Assembly: GCA_002310195.1 (NCBI GenBank)
Contig: DBYS01000012.1
Span: 1 to 43,553 of the forward strand
From: Bacteroidales bacterium UBA1180
GTDB lineage: Bacteria > Bacteroidota > Bacteroidia > Bacteroidales > Paludibacteraceae
Direction of reading: 5' to 3'
DNA: 43,553 nt
In this document: positions 1 to 7,306 of the stretch, piece after piece
How the letters are laid out: the number at the start of each line of letters is the position of its first letter
Numbering within the stretch: the first letter of the stretch is position 1
Made by a program: the position numbers and the translations under genes
The notes under the pieces: model-generated
The model's input: only the letters and a program-made list of their open reading frames with translations
What the model was told of the DNA's origin: nothing
Databases searched by the model: none

Positions 1-30
1 TCAGTCAACAATTAACGAGGATTTTTTATG

Positions 31-106
31 GGTCAACAACAACCAACAACATCCAACAATTTTAATGATTCATTGAGTTGTCTTTAGTTGTCGGCAGTTG
101 TTGACC
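31..106. repeat. long imperfect inverted repeat, CAAC-rich
   Basis: GGTCAACAAC at 31-40 is the exact reverse complement of GTTGTTGACC at 97-106. The sequence between them continues the symmetry imperfectly (ACAAC-type blocks on the left, GTTGT-type blocks on the right). It lies just beyond the stop codon of the small minus-strand gene at 114-497, so it could form a 3' end hairpin for that transcript, but no clear U-run follows it. Confidence 0.6.
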
Positions 107-113
107 GACATTT

Positions 114-497
114 TTAACCTTGCGACTGGTCGTACTCGTCGGCGCAGACGTGCCAGAGGTACTGGCGGAACGTCTTGTAGCCGGACTCCTTCTGCGCGTT
201 GAACGCAGCGGTGTCGGCTGCAATCGTGCTCAGGTTCTTCTTACGGGCTGCTGCGGCCCTGCCGATAGCGCCGAAACGGTTACGTGCCAGAGTCTCGTCA
301 GAGCTGACGGGAGTCGAGCGGGTTACGGACGACAGACCGCGGAGATAGATACGCGAGCAAGCGGTGCTCGTGGTCGGTGCTACACGGTGCGTACCCAGAA
401 CCATCTTCTGGTCGGCTGCGTGCGCCGACTTCTTGTTGATCTTGACGAGAGCGCCACTAACGGTCTTGATGGCGTCCGCCCATTCTACTTTTGCCAT
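114..497 (-). CDS. small basic protein of unknown function, mobile-element type
   Basis: A 127-residue protein with no recognised enzymatic motif. It opens with AKVEWADAIKTVSGAL and ends with FRQYLWHVCADEYDQSQG. The central layout, SGxLxKI, then about 40 residues, then TPxSxxExxxRxxFGxI, is shared with the 91-residue product at 7303-7578, so the two look like distant paralogues. A Bacteroidetes-type promoter about 180 nt upstream on the same strand (679-709) gives a long untranslated leader. No signal peptide or membrane segment is visible. The function is unknown; the resemblance to a gene in the phage-like cluster suggests an accessory origin. Confidence 0.72.
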   Translation of the reverse strand: MAKVEWADAIKTVSGALVKINKKSAHAADQKMVLGTHRVAPTTSTACSRIYLRGLSSVTRSTPVSSDETLARNRFGAIGRAAAARKKNLSTIAADTAAFNAQKESGYKTFRQYLWHVCADEYDQSQG

Positions 498-609
498 TTC
501 TTACCGCTCATGCTTTACTTCCGAGCGGTGTGGAAGTTTTAATTGTCAAAGAACGCTGCAACCTTTCTTTTGAGCCGCGGTTGCTTTCCGGCTTTTCTAT
601 GCATAACGG

Positions 610-642
610 CTCGATAATCTCTCGATAATGTCTCGGTAAACC
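610..642. repeat. 11-bp tandem repeat, three units
   Basis: CTCGATAATCT (610-620), CTCGATAATGT (621-631) and CTCGGTAAACC (632-642) follow one another in exact 11-bp register inside the long leader of the 114-497 gene. The unit resembles those at 26425-26463 and 40506-40545, with shared core RNTAAYCNCYC after rotation. Confidence 0.75.
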
Positions 643-678
643 CCCGAAGCCGTAGGACTACGAAATCAAAAATCTGGT

Positions 679-709
679 GCAAAGGTACGGCAAAAAAATG
701 AGATATGCA
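679..709 (-). promoter_or_regulatory. promoter for the 114-497 gene
   Basis: On the minus strand the -7 box TACCTTTG (687-680) is preceded after 20 nt by a TTG -33 element. This matches the Bacteroidetes primary sigma factor consensus. It sits about 180 nt upstream of the start codon, so the transcript has a long leader containing the 11-bp repeats and a short CGTAG/CTACG hairpin. Confidence 0.7.
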
Positions 710-843
710 AGAGGTTGAAAAGAATTAGTCAAATAGAATTGACAGAATCGTATTTTAGGGGCAAAAATGGTCGCCCAAATATGGTCGACGACCTGATGGG
801 TGAGCAACCAAAAAGAAGAAAAAACAAAAAAATATAAGTGAGA

Positions 844-896
844 TTTGGAAATGTCAAAAAAAAATCGTAACTTTGCAGTCGCTTTTGGCAAAAGCG
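844..896 (+). promoter_or_regulatory. promoter of the restriction-modification operon with palindrome at the start site
   Basis: TTTG (844-847), 20 nt, then TAACTTTG (868-875) is a near-perfect Bacteroidetes promoter. A 17-bp hairpin-forming palindrome (7-bp arms CGCTTTT/AAAAGCG, 3-nt centre) covers 880-896, exactly where transcription should begin. It could be an operator or a 5' end stem-loop of the mRNA. About 130 nt of leader separates it from the endonuclease start. Confidence 0.78.
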
Positions 897-1025
897 AGAA
901 AAGAATAATCCATAAGAGCTCAATATGCAATAGAATAAACACATAGGCTACGTATACTATACAGTGATGGGCATTGGTCTGCCCTTGAATGCTCATAGTG
1001 TTGCCTTAAGAAAACTATTAATGGT

Positions 1026-2042
1026 ATGATGGACTTATTTGATGAGATTATGACAGAGCCAACTAAAAAACGAAAAGCCAGTGCAGGAAACCAAGTAAAA
1101 AACGGGAAGGCTTTTGAGTATGCTATTGCAAAGACGTATGCAGCATTTTTGAAAGAGCAAGGACTAAATGTCGTTCTTGTGGAAAATGCAGCAATGAAAG
1201 TAGCTCAAGGCTTTTATCAAAACTTTCCAGTTGATGTGCAAGGTAAATTTGACAATGCGGCTCAACAAACCATTGATACGATGGTGAAAATTGAGCCTAA
1301 ATTGGTTTGCCAAACAAATTCAAAGGATGTTTTGCACATATTTTTAAACGAGGATTCAGACGGTCAATCGGGCGATGTTCGCGATGTTGTTTTTCAACGA
1401 TTCCATCCTTCATGGGAAATTGGTTTCTCTGCAAAGAACAACAATGATGCCGTTAAACATTCTCGCCTTGGTCGTGCTTTAGATTTTGGTGCGCAATGGG
1501 TCGGAGTTTCATGCTCGCAACAATATTGGGATGACATCAAACCGATCTTCGATTTCTTGGAAGATGCAATACGTGCAGACAAAACATGGGAAGACCTTGG
1601 CCCTAATAAAATAGACAAAGTCTATCGCCCATTGTTGAAAGCCTTTTCCGATGAGATATTGCGTATTTACGCTCACAAGCCTGAGATACCAGGTAAACTC
1701 ATCCAATACCTAATTGGCAACTATCCGTTCTATAAAGTAATAAAAGACGATGCTCATAACATGGTCATCGTAAAGGCATTTAACATCAATGGAGAATTGA
1801 ATAAAAACGCAAAGATAGGTGTTGCTCGTTACAAAACTCCAAAGATCAATCTGCCGACTCGCATCATTGAGTTCGCTCCAAAAGAAGATTCCGACACTAC
1901 GTACAATATGGTATTGGACGGAGGATGGGAAATATCGTTCCGTATACACAACGCGAGCTCAAAAGTAGAACGTTCGTTGAAATTTGACATACAACTACTC
2001 GGTAACCCGCCGATTTTATTCACACAGCATTTGTTTCAATAA
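1026..2042 (+). CDS. haeIIIR: HaeIII-family type II restriction endonuclease
   Basis: A 338-residue protein recognised as a HaeIII-type endonuclease, which cleaves double-stranded DNA at GGCC. The call rests on the family-like segment with SAKNNNDAVKHSRL around residues 136-149, followed by DFGAQWVGVSCSQQYW, and on the methyltransferase of the same specificity that follows. Its length is slightly above that of HaeIII. Two ATG codons are adjacent (1026 and 1029); the first is used here. The methyltransferase gene starts 3 nt after the stop, so translation is probably coupled. Endonuclease-first order means the modification enzyme must be made promptly or regulated. The gene is visibly AT-richer than the dxs block, which fits horizontal acquisition. 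The catalytic residues cannot be assigned with certainty by eye. Confidence 0.9.
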   Translation: MMDLFDEIMTEPTKKRKASAGNQVKNGKAFEYAIAKTYAAFLKEQGLNVVLVENAAMKVAQGFYQNFPVDVQGKFDNAAQQTIDTMVKIEPKLVCQTNSKDVLHIFLNEDSDGQSGDVRDVVFQRFHPSWEIGFSAKNNNDAVKHSRLGRALDFGAQWVGVSCSQQYWDDIKPIFDFLEDAIRADKTWEDLGPNKIDKVYRPLLKAFSDEILRIYAHKPEIPGKLIQYLIGNYPFYKVIKDDAHNMVIVKAFNINGELNKNAKIGVARYKTPKINLPTRIIEFAPKEDSDTTYNMVLDGGWEISFRIHNASSKVERSLKFDIQLLGNPPILFTQHLFQ

Positions 2043-2045
2043 TAT

Positions 2046-3608
2046 ATGAATCTAATTAGTTTATTTAGCGGCGCAGGAGGTTTAGATTTAGGATTCCATA
2101 AAGCAGGATTCCATACTCTCATAGCCAACGAATATGACCCCAAGATCTGTCCTACTTTCCGTGCTAATTTCCCGAAAACAAGGCTCATTGAAGGCGATAT
2201 CCGCAAAGTTAATGAGAATATTTTCCCTGAGCGCATAACAGGCATCATTGGCGGTCCTCCTTGTCAATCATGGAGCGAAGGCGGTTCGTTGCGTGGTATC
2301 GAAGATGCTCGTGGACAACTCTTCTACGAATATATCCGTATCTTGAAAGCGACTCAACCGCTGTTCTTTGTGGCCGAGAATGTTTCCGGCATGTTAGCTG
2401 CGCGTCACTCGGAGGCTGTTAGAGGCTTTATGCGTTTGTTCGATGAAGCAGGATACGACGTTAATCTGAAGATGCTTAACGCCAACGATTACGGTGTGCC
2501 GGAAGACCGCGATAGAATCTTCTACATTGGATTTAGAAAAGATTTGAACATCCACGATTTTGAATACCCCAAACCTCTTGAGCATAAACCAACTTTAAAA
2601 GAAACAATATGGGATTTGAAGGACAACGCTATTCCTGCAAAACCACATAATAAAACAAACGGAGATGCTTGTGCTGTGCCGAATCACGAATATTTTATAG
2701 GTGACTATTCTTCTATCTACATGTCGCGTAACCGCGTACGCAGTTGGGATGAAGCAGGGTTTACTGTACAAGCAAGCGGTCGCCAATGCCAATTGCACCC
2801 ACAAGCACCAAAGATGATAAAAATTGATGCAAATCATCAGCGATTTGCACCGGGTCAAGAAGCTTTGTATCGTCGCATGACCGTACGTGAGGTAGCGCGT
2901 GTACAGAGTTTCCCTGACAACTTCCAATTCATCTACGAGGATGTCAATATCGGTTATAAAATGATCGGCAATGCTGTTCCTGTGGAGTTGGCATATCATG
3001 TTGCTGTAGCTATTCGTGAAGCGTTGATTGCTCACGGAATAGATTTGCATCAGGATGATGGTTGTGTTATCCCTCAAGATATTTATACGCAACAATCTCT
3101 TGACTTTGTAAAACTCAAAGAGCAGTATCCTGACAAGATTGTTGAGAATAAGCCGATTCGGGTAGTTGCTGCTAGCAGGGTGCGTCCTGAACCTATGCCG
3201 AGCGTTCGGATAGATGAACCAAAAGCATCACAAAAAGATTTGTTTGGTATTGACCCTACAAAGAATCTGCTCGTCTCGCTTGTGAAAGCCGATAACATGG
3301 AGCAATATCTTGACCAAACGGCAAAGATTTACTACACTGGCAAGAAATTCCCGTCAACCGTTGCGCTTAATAAGTTGTACTATTTTATGCCGTATTTCGC
3401 AAAACAAGGCGTGAAAGACCTATACTACATTAAGATCGCTCGTGTTGGTACGCGTAAAGAAGGACAACCAGACAATGATCCGAACGATTTTAGACTTGTG
3501 TTTGAGATTGAGTTTGTCAAAGAGCTCTTCCCCAGCTATAAGAAAGTCCATTTGGATATCTGGCAAACATTCAAGGATACTACACTCGCAGACATGTTAG
3601 CAAACTAA
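2046..3608 (+). CDS. haeIIIM: DNA (cytosine-5) methyltransferase, GGCC-specific type, with C-terminal extension
   Basis: 520 residues. Residues 1-330 closely follow M.HaeIII: FSGAGGLDLGF (AdoMet-binding motif I), GGPPCQSWSEGGSLRG with catalytic Cys73 (motif IV), AENVSGM (motif VI), and IGNAVPV near residue 313 (motif X). The recognition region contains SRNRVRSW and QASGRQCQLHPQAP, also typical of M.HaeIII. It should methylate cytosine in GGCC and protect the host from the preceding endonuclease. M.HaeIII itself ends near residue 330. Here about 180 further residues follow: a linker to about 400, then a folded-looking region with ALNKLYYFMPYFAKQG and FRLVFEIEFVKELFPSY. That extension is not a known methyltransferase motif. 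Start choice: the ATG sits 3 nt after the endonuclease stop and gives a canonical N-terminus. Confidence 0.95.
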   Translation: MNLISLFSGAGGLDLGFHKAGFHTLIANEYDPKICPTFRANFPKTRLIEGDIRKVNENIFPERITGIIGGPPCQSWSEGGSLRGIEDARGQLFYEYIRILKATQPLFFVAENVSGMLAARHSEAVRGFMRLFDEAGYDVNLKMLNANDYGVPEDRDRIFYIGFRKDLNIHDFEYPKPLEHKPTLKETIWDLKDNAIPAKPHNKTNGDACAVPNHEYFIGDYSSIYMSRNRVRSWDEAGFTVQASGRQCQLHPQAPKMIKIDANHQRFAPGQEALYRRMTVREVARVQSFPDNFQFIYEDVNIGYKMIGNAVPVELAYHVAVAIREALIAHGIDLHQDDGCVIPQDIYTQQSLDFVKLKEQYPDKIVENKPIRVVAASRVRPEPMPSVRIDEPKASQKDLFGIDPTKNLLVSLVKADNMEQYLDQTAKIYYTGKKFPSTVALNKLYYFMPYFAKQGVKDLYYIKIARVGTRKEGQPDNDPNDFRLVFEIEFVKELFPSYKKVHLDIWQTFKDTTLADMLAN

Positions 3609-3660
3609 CTATTCCTCGGTGGATGGATATTGTAGATAAGTATGTTATTAAGTAATAATG

Positions 3661-3690
3661 AAAGTGGTCGAATTTGACCACTTTTGTTTT
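3661..3690 (+). terminator. rho-independent terminator after the restriction-modification operon
   Basis: AAAGTGGTC (3661-3669) and GACCACTTT (3676-3684) form a perfect 9-bp stem with a 6-nt loop, followed by a T-rich run (TGTTTT). It ends the operon about 50 nt after the methyltransferase stop. Confidence 0.85.
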
Positions 3691-3694
3691 ATTC

Positions 3695-3708
3695 TGTCGA
3701 ATTCGACA
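3695..3708. repeat. 14-bp perfect palindrome
   Basis: TGTCGAATTCGACA is a perfect dyad just after the terminator and upstream of the next promoter. It may be a binding site, or simply part of the repeated GTCGAAT words in this spot (the terminator loop also reads GGTCGAATTTGACC). Confidence 0.5.
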
Positions 3709-3748
3709 TAATTACCTTAGCCTCAATAGTAGCCTGCGGGCTGCTTTT

Positions 3749-3782
3749 TTTGTGCCTAAACCGAAAAAATGTCGTATCTTTG
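3749..3782 (+). promoter_or_regulatory. promoter of the small-gene cluster
   Basis: TATCTTTG at 3775-3782 matches the -7 box. A TTTG at 3749-3752 lies 22 nt upstream, slightly longer than usual. Because this box covers 3775-3782, the upstream in-frame ATG at 3769 cannot be the start of the next gene; the ATG at 3841 is used. Confidence 0.65.
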
Positions 3783-3840
3783 CAGCCGCGAAAAGTCGGC
3801 AGGAGCGTTTCCTGCCGGAAACAATTTCGCGAGAAATGCA

Positions 3841-4116
3841 ATGATACTAATCAGATCAAAAACTCGTGAAGCGTGGCGTCGCGAGTTGAGTCAACTCGGT
3901 AATGATCCTACCGACCACAGCCAACTGGAGTATTTTCCGCTCGAAGACCTCAAGACAATCTACATCCAAGAGGTCTATCGTGCAGTGTCCGAACGTGGAT
4001 GGTCTCGACCGTTGAAGACAACGGCGGAGATGTTGGGGATAAGTACACGAGCAGTCCAACGCGCGCGCGATAAAAAAACAAATCGAAATTATACGACAAA
4101 TTTGTCACATAATTAA
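3841..4116 (+). CDS. small helix-turn-helix protein
   Basis: 91 residues from the ATG at 3841. The C-terminal third reads LKTTAEMLGISTRAVQRARDK, which looks like a helix-turn-helix with a recognition helix rich in Arg. It probably binds DNA and could regulate the downstream phage- or plasmid-like cluster. The N-terminal part (RSKTREAWRRELSQLG) is basic and charged. It ends just before a second promoter (4129-4136), so it seems to be its own transcription unit. The exact family was not recognised. Confidence 0.6.
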   Translation: MILIRSKTREAWRRELSQLGNDPTDHSQLEYFPLEDLKTIYIQEVYRAVSERGWSRPLKTTAEMLGISTRAVQRARDKKTNRNYTTNLSHN

Positions 4117-4128
4117 GTTTTTTTGCTG

Positions 4129-4136
4129 TACCTTTG
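4129..4136 (+). promoter_or_regulatory. -7 box for the HNH gene leader
   Basis: TACCTTTG matches the Bacteroidetes -7 consensus; the best upstream TTTG is about 24 nt away, so the -33 element is weak. It sets a leader of about 125 nt before the ATG at 4267 and argues against the longer reading frame that begins at 4123. Confidence 0.6.
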
Positions 4137-4149
4137 TGCTTGCATTCGG

Positions 4150-4240
4150 CAAATGGTGCTCACAGATGCCGCCCTGCGACATAGAACGCACCATTGCCTT
4201 TGCTCTCCCCACCGCAACCTATGGTTACGCCGGGGACCCC
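4150..4240 (+). ncRNA. structured leader RNA upstream of the HNH gene
   Basis: Two structures are visible. First, GGCAAATGGTGC (4149-4160) pairs with GCACCATTGCC (4190-4200) with one bulged A. Second, the module at 4202-4240 begins GCTCTCCCCACCGCAA and ends CGGGGACCCC, with CCCC/GGGG and AACC/GGTT pairings around a TAT loop. The same module recurs in the leader of agaS (40966-41014) with a lengthened inner stem. It may be a cis-acting leader or an attenuator; no known riboswitch class was recognised. Confidence 0.55.
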
Positions 4241-4266
4241 GATTATTAACTAAAATTCGCACAATT

Positions 4267-5076
4267 ATGGCACAAAAAGATCTACGATGGGTGCTGGCAC
4301 AGGAGACACGCGAAACGCATGCGCACCCCGAAGCAATCAGAAGGGCGCACGGCCCGAAAGTTTTCCTCAAACTACGCCCTTGCGCGCAAGGCAAGGACGA
4401 GTATGACTGCGTTATACGCACACTTTACTGCACGCGTGACGGGCGGTTCTTTGCTCGGAACAAAGACGGATGGTATGAGATGAAACCACTATCCGGCGCA
4501 CCATATTACCGCGCTCGCAACGGTCTCGATGGGGTTCGCTCACGCTCCGCAAATGGTATTACAGGCTCGGTATATCCCCAAATGCGCCACTACGGCTGCC
4601 ACACCTGCCACAAACTTATTGCCCACGCATGGTTAGGCGAGTGTCCTGAAGGCGAGCAGATTGACCACATCAACGGCGACTCGCTAAACTGGAGCGCGGA
4701 CAATCTCCGATATGTAACGCCGCACGAGAACATGCGCAGCGCACGAAACATGCACAGACTGCAAAAGATGGGTATTGATCCCAGATGGCTACACCGGAAC
4801 ACGTTGCTGTACATCTACGAGCTGAACCTCAAAGCGCTTGACTACTTCGTGGTGGAGTTCAAGCTCCTGTGCGAGGCAAACAGTCATGTGGAGATGACTG
4901 TCGAGAATATCGAGAAGATCGTGATGATGGCGTACATGAACACAAGGAAGTACTTCTTCACAATGAAGCTCCCGAGCCTTGATGTGCGGTATCAATACCA
5001 CTACTTGCCGGCATTGGACTACAAAGTAACGGAAATGAAAGGATACTATAACCGAATTGAAGACTTTTTTATGTAA
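4267..5076 (+). CDS. HNH endonuclease, homing type
   Basis: 269 residues from the ATG at 4267; a longer frame from a TTG at 4123 is rejected because it would start inside the promoter. The nuclease core lies at residues 115-160: HKLIAHAWLG, then the signature around Asp133-His134 (QIDHINGDSLN), then NLRYVTPHENMRSARN. This is the layout of phage-type HNH_3 homing endonucleases, which nick or cut DNA with one metal ion. The N-terminal 100 residues include RDGRFFARNKDGWYEMKP, like the small beta domains that precede HNH in this family. The C-terminal 100 residues are helical and unrecognised. It sits in a cluster of small phage- or plasmid-like genes. No intron or intein around it was seen. Confidence 0.85.
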   Translation: MAQKDLRWVLAQETRETHAHPEAIRRAHGPKVFLKLRPCAQGKDEYDCVIRTLYCTRDGRFFARNKDGWYEMKPLSGAPYYRARNGLDGVRSRSANGITGSVYPQMRHYGCHTCHKLIAHAWLGECPEGEQIDHINGDSLNWSADNLRYVTPHENMRSARNMHRLQKMGIDPRWLHRNTLLYIYELNLKALDYFVVEFKLLCEANSHVEMTVENIEKIVMMAYMNTRKYFFTMKLPSLDVRYQYHYLPALDYKVTEMKGYYNRIEDFFM

Positions 5077-5118
5077 CCAAAAACGCGGGACGCGTGAGAT
5101 TTTATTATAATCAAAAAC

Positions 5119-5240
5119 GCGGCGGAACGGCTGTACGAACAGCCTGAGTCTTACCGGCTACCATGCTCCCTGTGAGCGAGCTCACGGAGCCCGACATCCG
5201 CTAAGCCTCGCGTACGACTCAAACGAGTCGAACGCCCGCC
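5119..5240. other. cloverleaf-like multi-hairpin region between genes
   Basis: This 274-base gap (5077-5350) has no gene. It holds an outer stem GGCGG (5121-5125) with CCGCC (5236-5240) enclosing three hairpins: GGCTGT/ACAGCC (5129-5144), GCTCC..GTGAGC/GCTCACGGAGC (5165-5190, 2-nt bulge) and CGACTC/GAGTCG (5215-5230). It is not a tRNA: there is no GTTCRA-type T-arm and no anticodon arm. Downstream, at 5241-5290, an A-rich phrase (TTACAAAAAAAC followed by CGCT/CGC) is repeated about three times. It could be a structured RNA, a replication or transfer site, or single-strand-folding DNA. Confidence 0.5.
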
Positions 5241-5350
5241 TTACAAAAAAACTCGCTACGCTTACAAAAAAACGCTTCGCTTCAAAAAACCCATGCGGGT
5301 AGCGTAATTAGATCAATAACAGTCAACAACAATTAAAAACAAGAACAGAT

Positions 5351-5812
5351 ATGAATACACAGAAACAGAGCCGAGTTATGAACTGGGCACACGGACTGCG
5401 GAAGCAGTGGTCAGGCACGCCATGGGGCGCGTGCGTAAAAGAGGGTTGGAACATCGAGGACATCTACGAGTTGCTGCAAGGCGGCATTGTGGTCATGCGG
5501 TTCTACAAGAAAGATGGTTCGGTACGTGACGCGGTAGCCACGCGTTGCGGAAACTTCATTCCGTACGAGCAGCTACCGAAAGGCGACACGACGTACGAGC
5601 AGAACTGGAAAGCCGTACCGTACTACGACATCGCCAAACGCGGTTGGCGGAGTTTCAGCACGGACGGTTGGGCGCGCGTGGTGGCGTACTTTGAGAGCGA
5701 GAGCATCGTATGGTACAGCCTGCCGGAGATCAAAGCGCGCGTGCAAGGTAACGAGCGCGAGAGTAACCCACTAAATGACAAAATGATCTTCCCACTTGGC
5801 GCAGTCAAGTGA
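5351..5812 (+). CDS. SH3-like beta-barrel (WYL_2 / DUF2693-type) protein
   Basis: 153 residues. The pattern VVMRFYKKDGSVRDAVATR (residues 47-65), then YYDIAKRGWRSFSTDGWARV (around 111-130), is that of the Sm-like SH3 beta-barrel family often annotated DUF2693 or WYL_2. These small proteins are common on Bacteroidetes conjugative elements and phages; their precise role is unsettled, probably nucleic acid or ligand binding. The gene follows the cloverleaf-like region and lies 6 nt before the winged-helix gene, so the two are probably cotranscribed. Confidence 0.75.
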   Translation: MNTQKQSRVMNWAHGLRKQWSGTPWGACVKEGWNIEDIYELLQGGIVVMRFYKKDGSVRDAVATRCGNFIPYEQLPKGDTTYEQNWKAVPYYDIAKRGWRSFSTDGWARVVAYFESESIVWYSLPEIKARVQGNERESNPLNDKMIFPLGAVK

Positions 5813-5818
5813 TCAGCA

Positions 5819-6586
5819 ATGGAGATTTACGTACGAGAATACTCATGGATGTGGTCGAGGCTGGAACTTAATCCCGCCGAGTGCCGCGTGTATGCGTATA
5901 TCTACGGACTGACTAACAGAGAGAAGGCAAGAGTCAAAGGATACCAGGGCGGTGTGCGAGCACTGGCCAGTGTGTTGGGGCTTGACAAAGGCGGCGTGTC
6001 GCGGATCCTCCGCAAATTGCAAGATCAAAACCTCGTAATGAAGGAGGGCGACTTGTACAAAAGCGTTGATTCAGTCAACGCAGGTGTTGAATATATCAAC
6101 GAAAGTGTTGAAAATATCAACAAAAGCGTTGAATCCGTCAACTCCCCTATAACCCCTATATATATAAAAAAAGAGAGAGGAAAAGAGGAAGTCGCGCGCG
6201 ATGAAACTCGCGACGCGCCTCTCTCTCCGGAAGAAGATTTTTTCCTTGTTACGCTTGCAGCTTTCGGGCTGCAAGCGGGAGCAAGAAACGTGACACCCAA
6301 GCAAGAGCGAGCCGCCAAGATTGCGTGGCAGAACTACACCGAAGATCAGCAGCGGTCGCTGCTTGAAGCGGTGCGGACGGGGTACAATGTGAAGGGGAAC
6401 TTCCAATTCACGGTAGAGGATTACCTGCGCGAGCATGGCGCTGCCGCTATTGAGGGCGAACCAACGGACTACAATCACGCGGACTCTGTTCCCGATGTGC
6501 CGATGGCTATTGCCAGTTACAAAGGCAAATGGGGATATTATACCCAAGCCGACATCAAAAAGTACAACTTAGAAACAAAGAAATGA
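5819..6586 (+). CDS. winged-helix protein, phage/plasmid replication type
   Basis: 255 residues. Residues 1-75 read as a winged helix: LNPAECRVYAYIYGLT, then GGVRALASVLGLDKGGVSRILRKL followed by a short wing (LVMKEGDLY). This resembles the N-termini of phage and plasmid replication initiators. Residues 78-107 are a repeat of the type SVxxxNxxVxxIN (four tandem variants), likely a helical or coiled stretch. A charged linker follows, then a C-terminal helical region (TPKQERAAKIAWQNYTEDQQ). It is probably the DNA-binding replication or regulatory protein of the cluster. The stop overlaps the start of the next gene (ATGA). Confidence 0.6.
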   Translation: MEIYVREYSWMWSRLELNPAECRVYAYIYGLTNREKARVKGYQGGVRALASVLGLDKGGVSRILRKLQDQNLVMKEGDLYKSVDSVNAGVEYINESVENINKSVESVNSPITPIYIKKERGKEEVARDETRDAPLSPEEDFFLVTLAAFGLQAGARNVTPKQERAAKIAWQNYTEDQQRSLLEAVRTGYNVKGNFQFTVEDYLREHGAAAIEGEPTDYNHADSVPDVPMAIASYKGKWGYYTQADIKKYNLETKK

Positions 6587-6717
6587 TGCAAGAACTATTC
6601 AATCAATTCAACCCAGTCAACCTGCAAGCAGAGCTTGAGCGTGCGCGCATGGATGACAGAATAGACGAGGCGCGCGATGCTGCGCGCGAGTACTATACCG
6701 ATGATCCTGACGCATGA
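6583..6717 (+). CDS. very small acidic protein, unknown
   Basis: 44 residues from the ATG at 6583, which overlaps the stop of the preceding gene. The product (starting MMQELFNQFNPVNL) is highly charged and helical, with RARMDDRIDEARDAAREYY suggesting an amphipathic helix. The 4-nt overlap supports coupled translation. The family was not recognised. Confidence 0.55.
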   Translation: MMQELFNQFNPVNLQAELERARMDDRIDEARDAAREYYTDDPDA

Positions 6718-6727
6718 ATTGATGACT

Positions 6728-6743
6728 CGTCCCTTTTGGGACG
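6728..6743 (+). terminator. short hairpin after the 44-residue gene
   Basis: CGTCCC and GGGACG form a perfect 6-bp stem with a TTTT loop. No T-run follows (CATTAAAAAAT), so it may be an mRNA stem or a weak terminator. Confidence 0.4.
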
Positions 6744-6772
6744 CCATTAAAAAATAACAAACGAAAAATTAC

Positions 6773-7306
6773 ATGACAATGAAAAAGAAGAAAACCACGG
6801 GCAAGAAATGCCCGAAACTTGCAAAGGCGAAAAAGCCTTACCTGCCATGGCTTTGCACCTCAACGAGCACGTTCATTAACAAGAACGGTGACTTTGAAAT
6901 GATTAATCCGGACGAGGTGGAAAAGATGTCTATTCAAGAATGGTTAGACCAAAGCAAAAATCACCACGCCATTGCGGTGTACTTCACCGAAAACGGTGCG
7001 GTGGCAATCAGCGACAGTCACGCACCTGACGAGCCTGACGAGAGCCCCGTAGAGGTAGAACGTCACCGCCTGATGCTGCTAGCAGCAATAGCCATGACTG
7101 ACCCGTACTTGGCTTACGAACTCGGTTACCTATCGTGGTGCCTGTTTGCGCATGCGCCTCTGGACACTGACATGTTAGAGCAGAAAGTGATTGACTCGCT
7201 CCCCGAATGGCTGACCGAAAGCTACGAAAGGATCTGCTTTGCGTTTAGCGGCGAAACGGAAATGAAAAAAGAGTGTACTATCCCCCATAAACCAACGAAA
7301 CAATGA
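6773..7306 (+). CDS. hypothetical protein with Lys-rich N-terminus
   Basis: 177 residues, not recognised. The first 28 residues are strongly basic (KKKKTTGKKCPKLAKAKK). The remainder is acidic, with PDEPDESPVEVERHR near residues 84-98 and a helical, hydrophobic stretch (LMLLAAIAMTDPYLAYELGYL) that is too interrupted to be a clear membrane segment. A second in-frame ATG follows two codons after the first. The stop overlaps the start of the next gene by ATGA, so it belongs to the same operon. There is no basis for a functional call. Confidence 0.65.
   Translation: MTMKKKKTTGKKCPKLAKAKKPYLPWLCTSTSTFINKNGDFEMINPDEVEKMSIQEWLDQSKNHHAIAVYFTENGAVAISDSHAPDEPDESPVEVERHRLMLLAAIAMTDPYLAYELGYLSWCLFAHAPLDTDMLEQKVIDSLPEWLTESYERICFAFSGETEMKKECTIPHKPTKQ

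Noticed and set aside
120..542. Plus-strand 140-codon frame opposite the 127-residue gene
   Set aside because: It is the antisense of a better-supported minus-strand gene with a matching promoter; its composition (Arg/Val-rich, no motif) is shadow-like.
1026..3608. Depletion of GGCC sites in the restriction genes
   Set aside because: GGCC still occurs in both genes (for example near 1598 and 2371), as expected when the host methylates these sites.
4123..4266. N-terminal extension of the HNH protein from a TTG
   Set aside because: It would start inside the -7 box and its 48 residues (Cys/His/Arg-rich) are untypical; the same DNA forms a structured leader.
5119..5240. tRNA gene
   Set aside because: Cloverleaf-like outline only: no T-loop consensus, wrong arm lengths and about 120 bases long.
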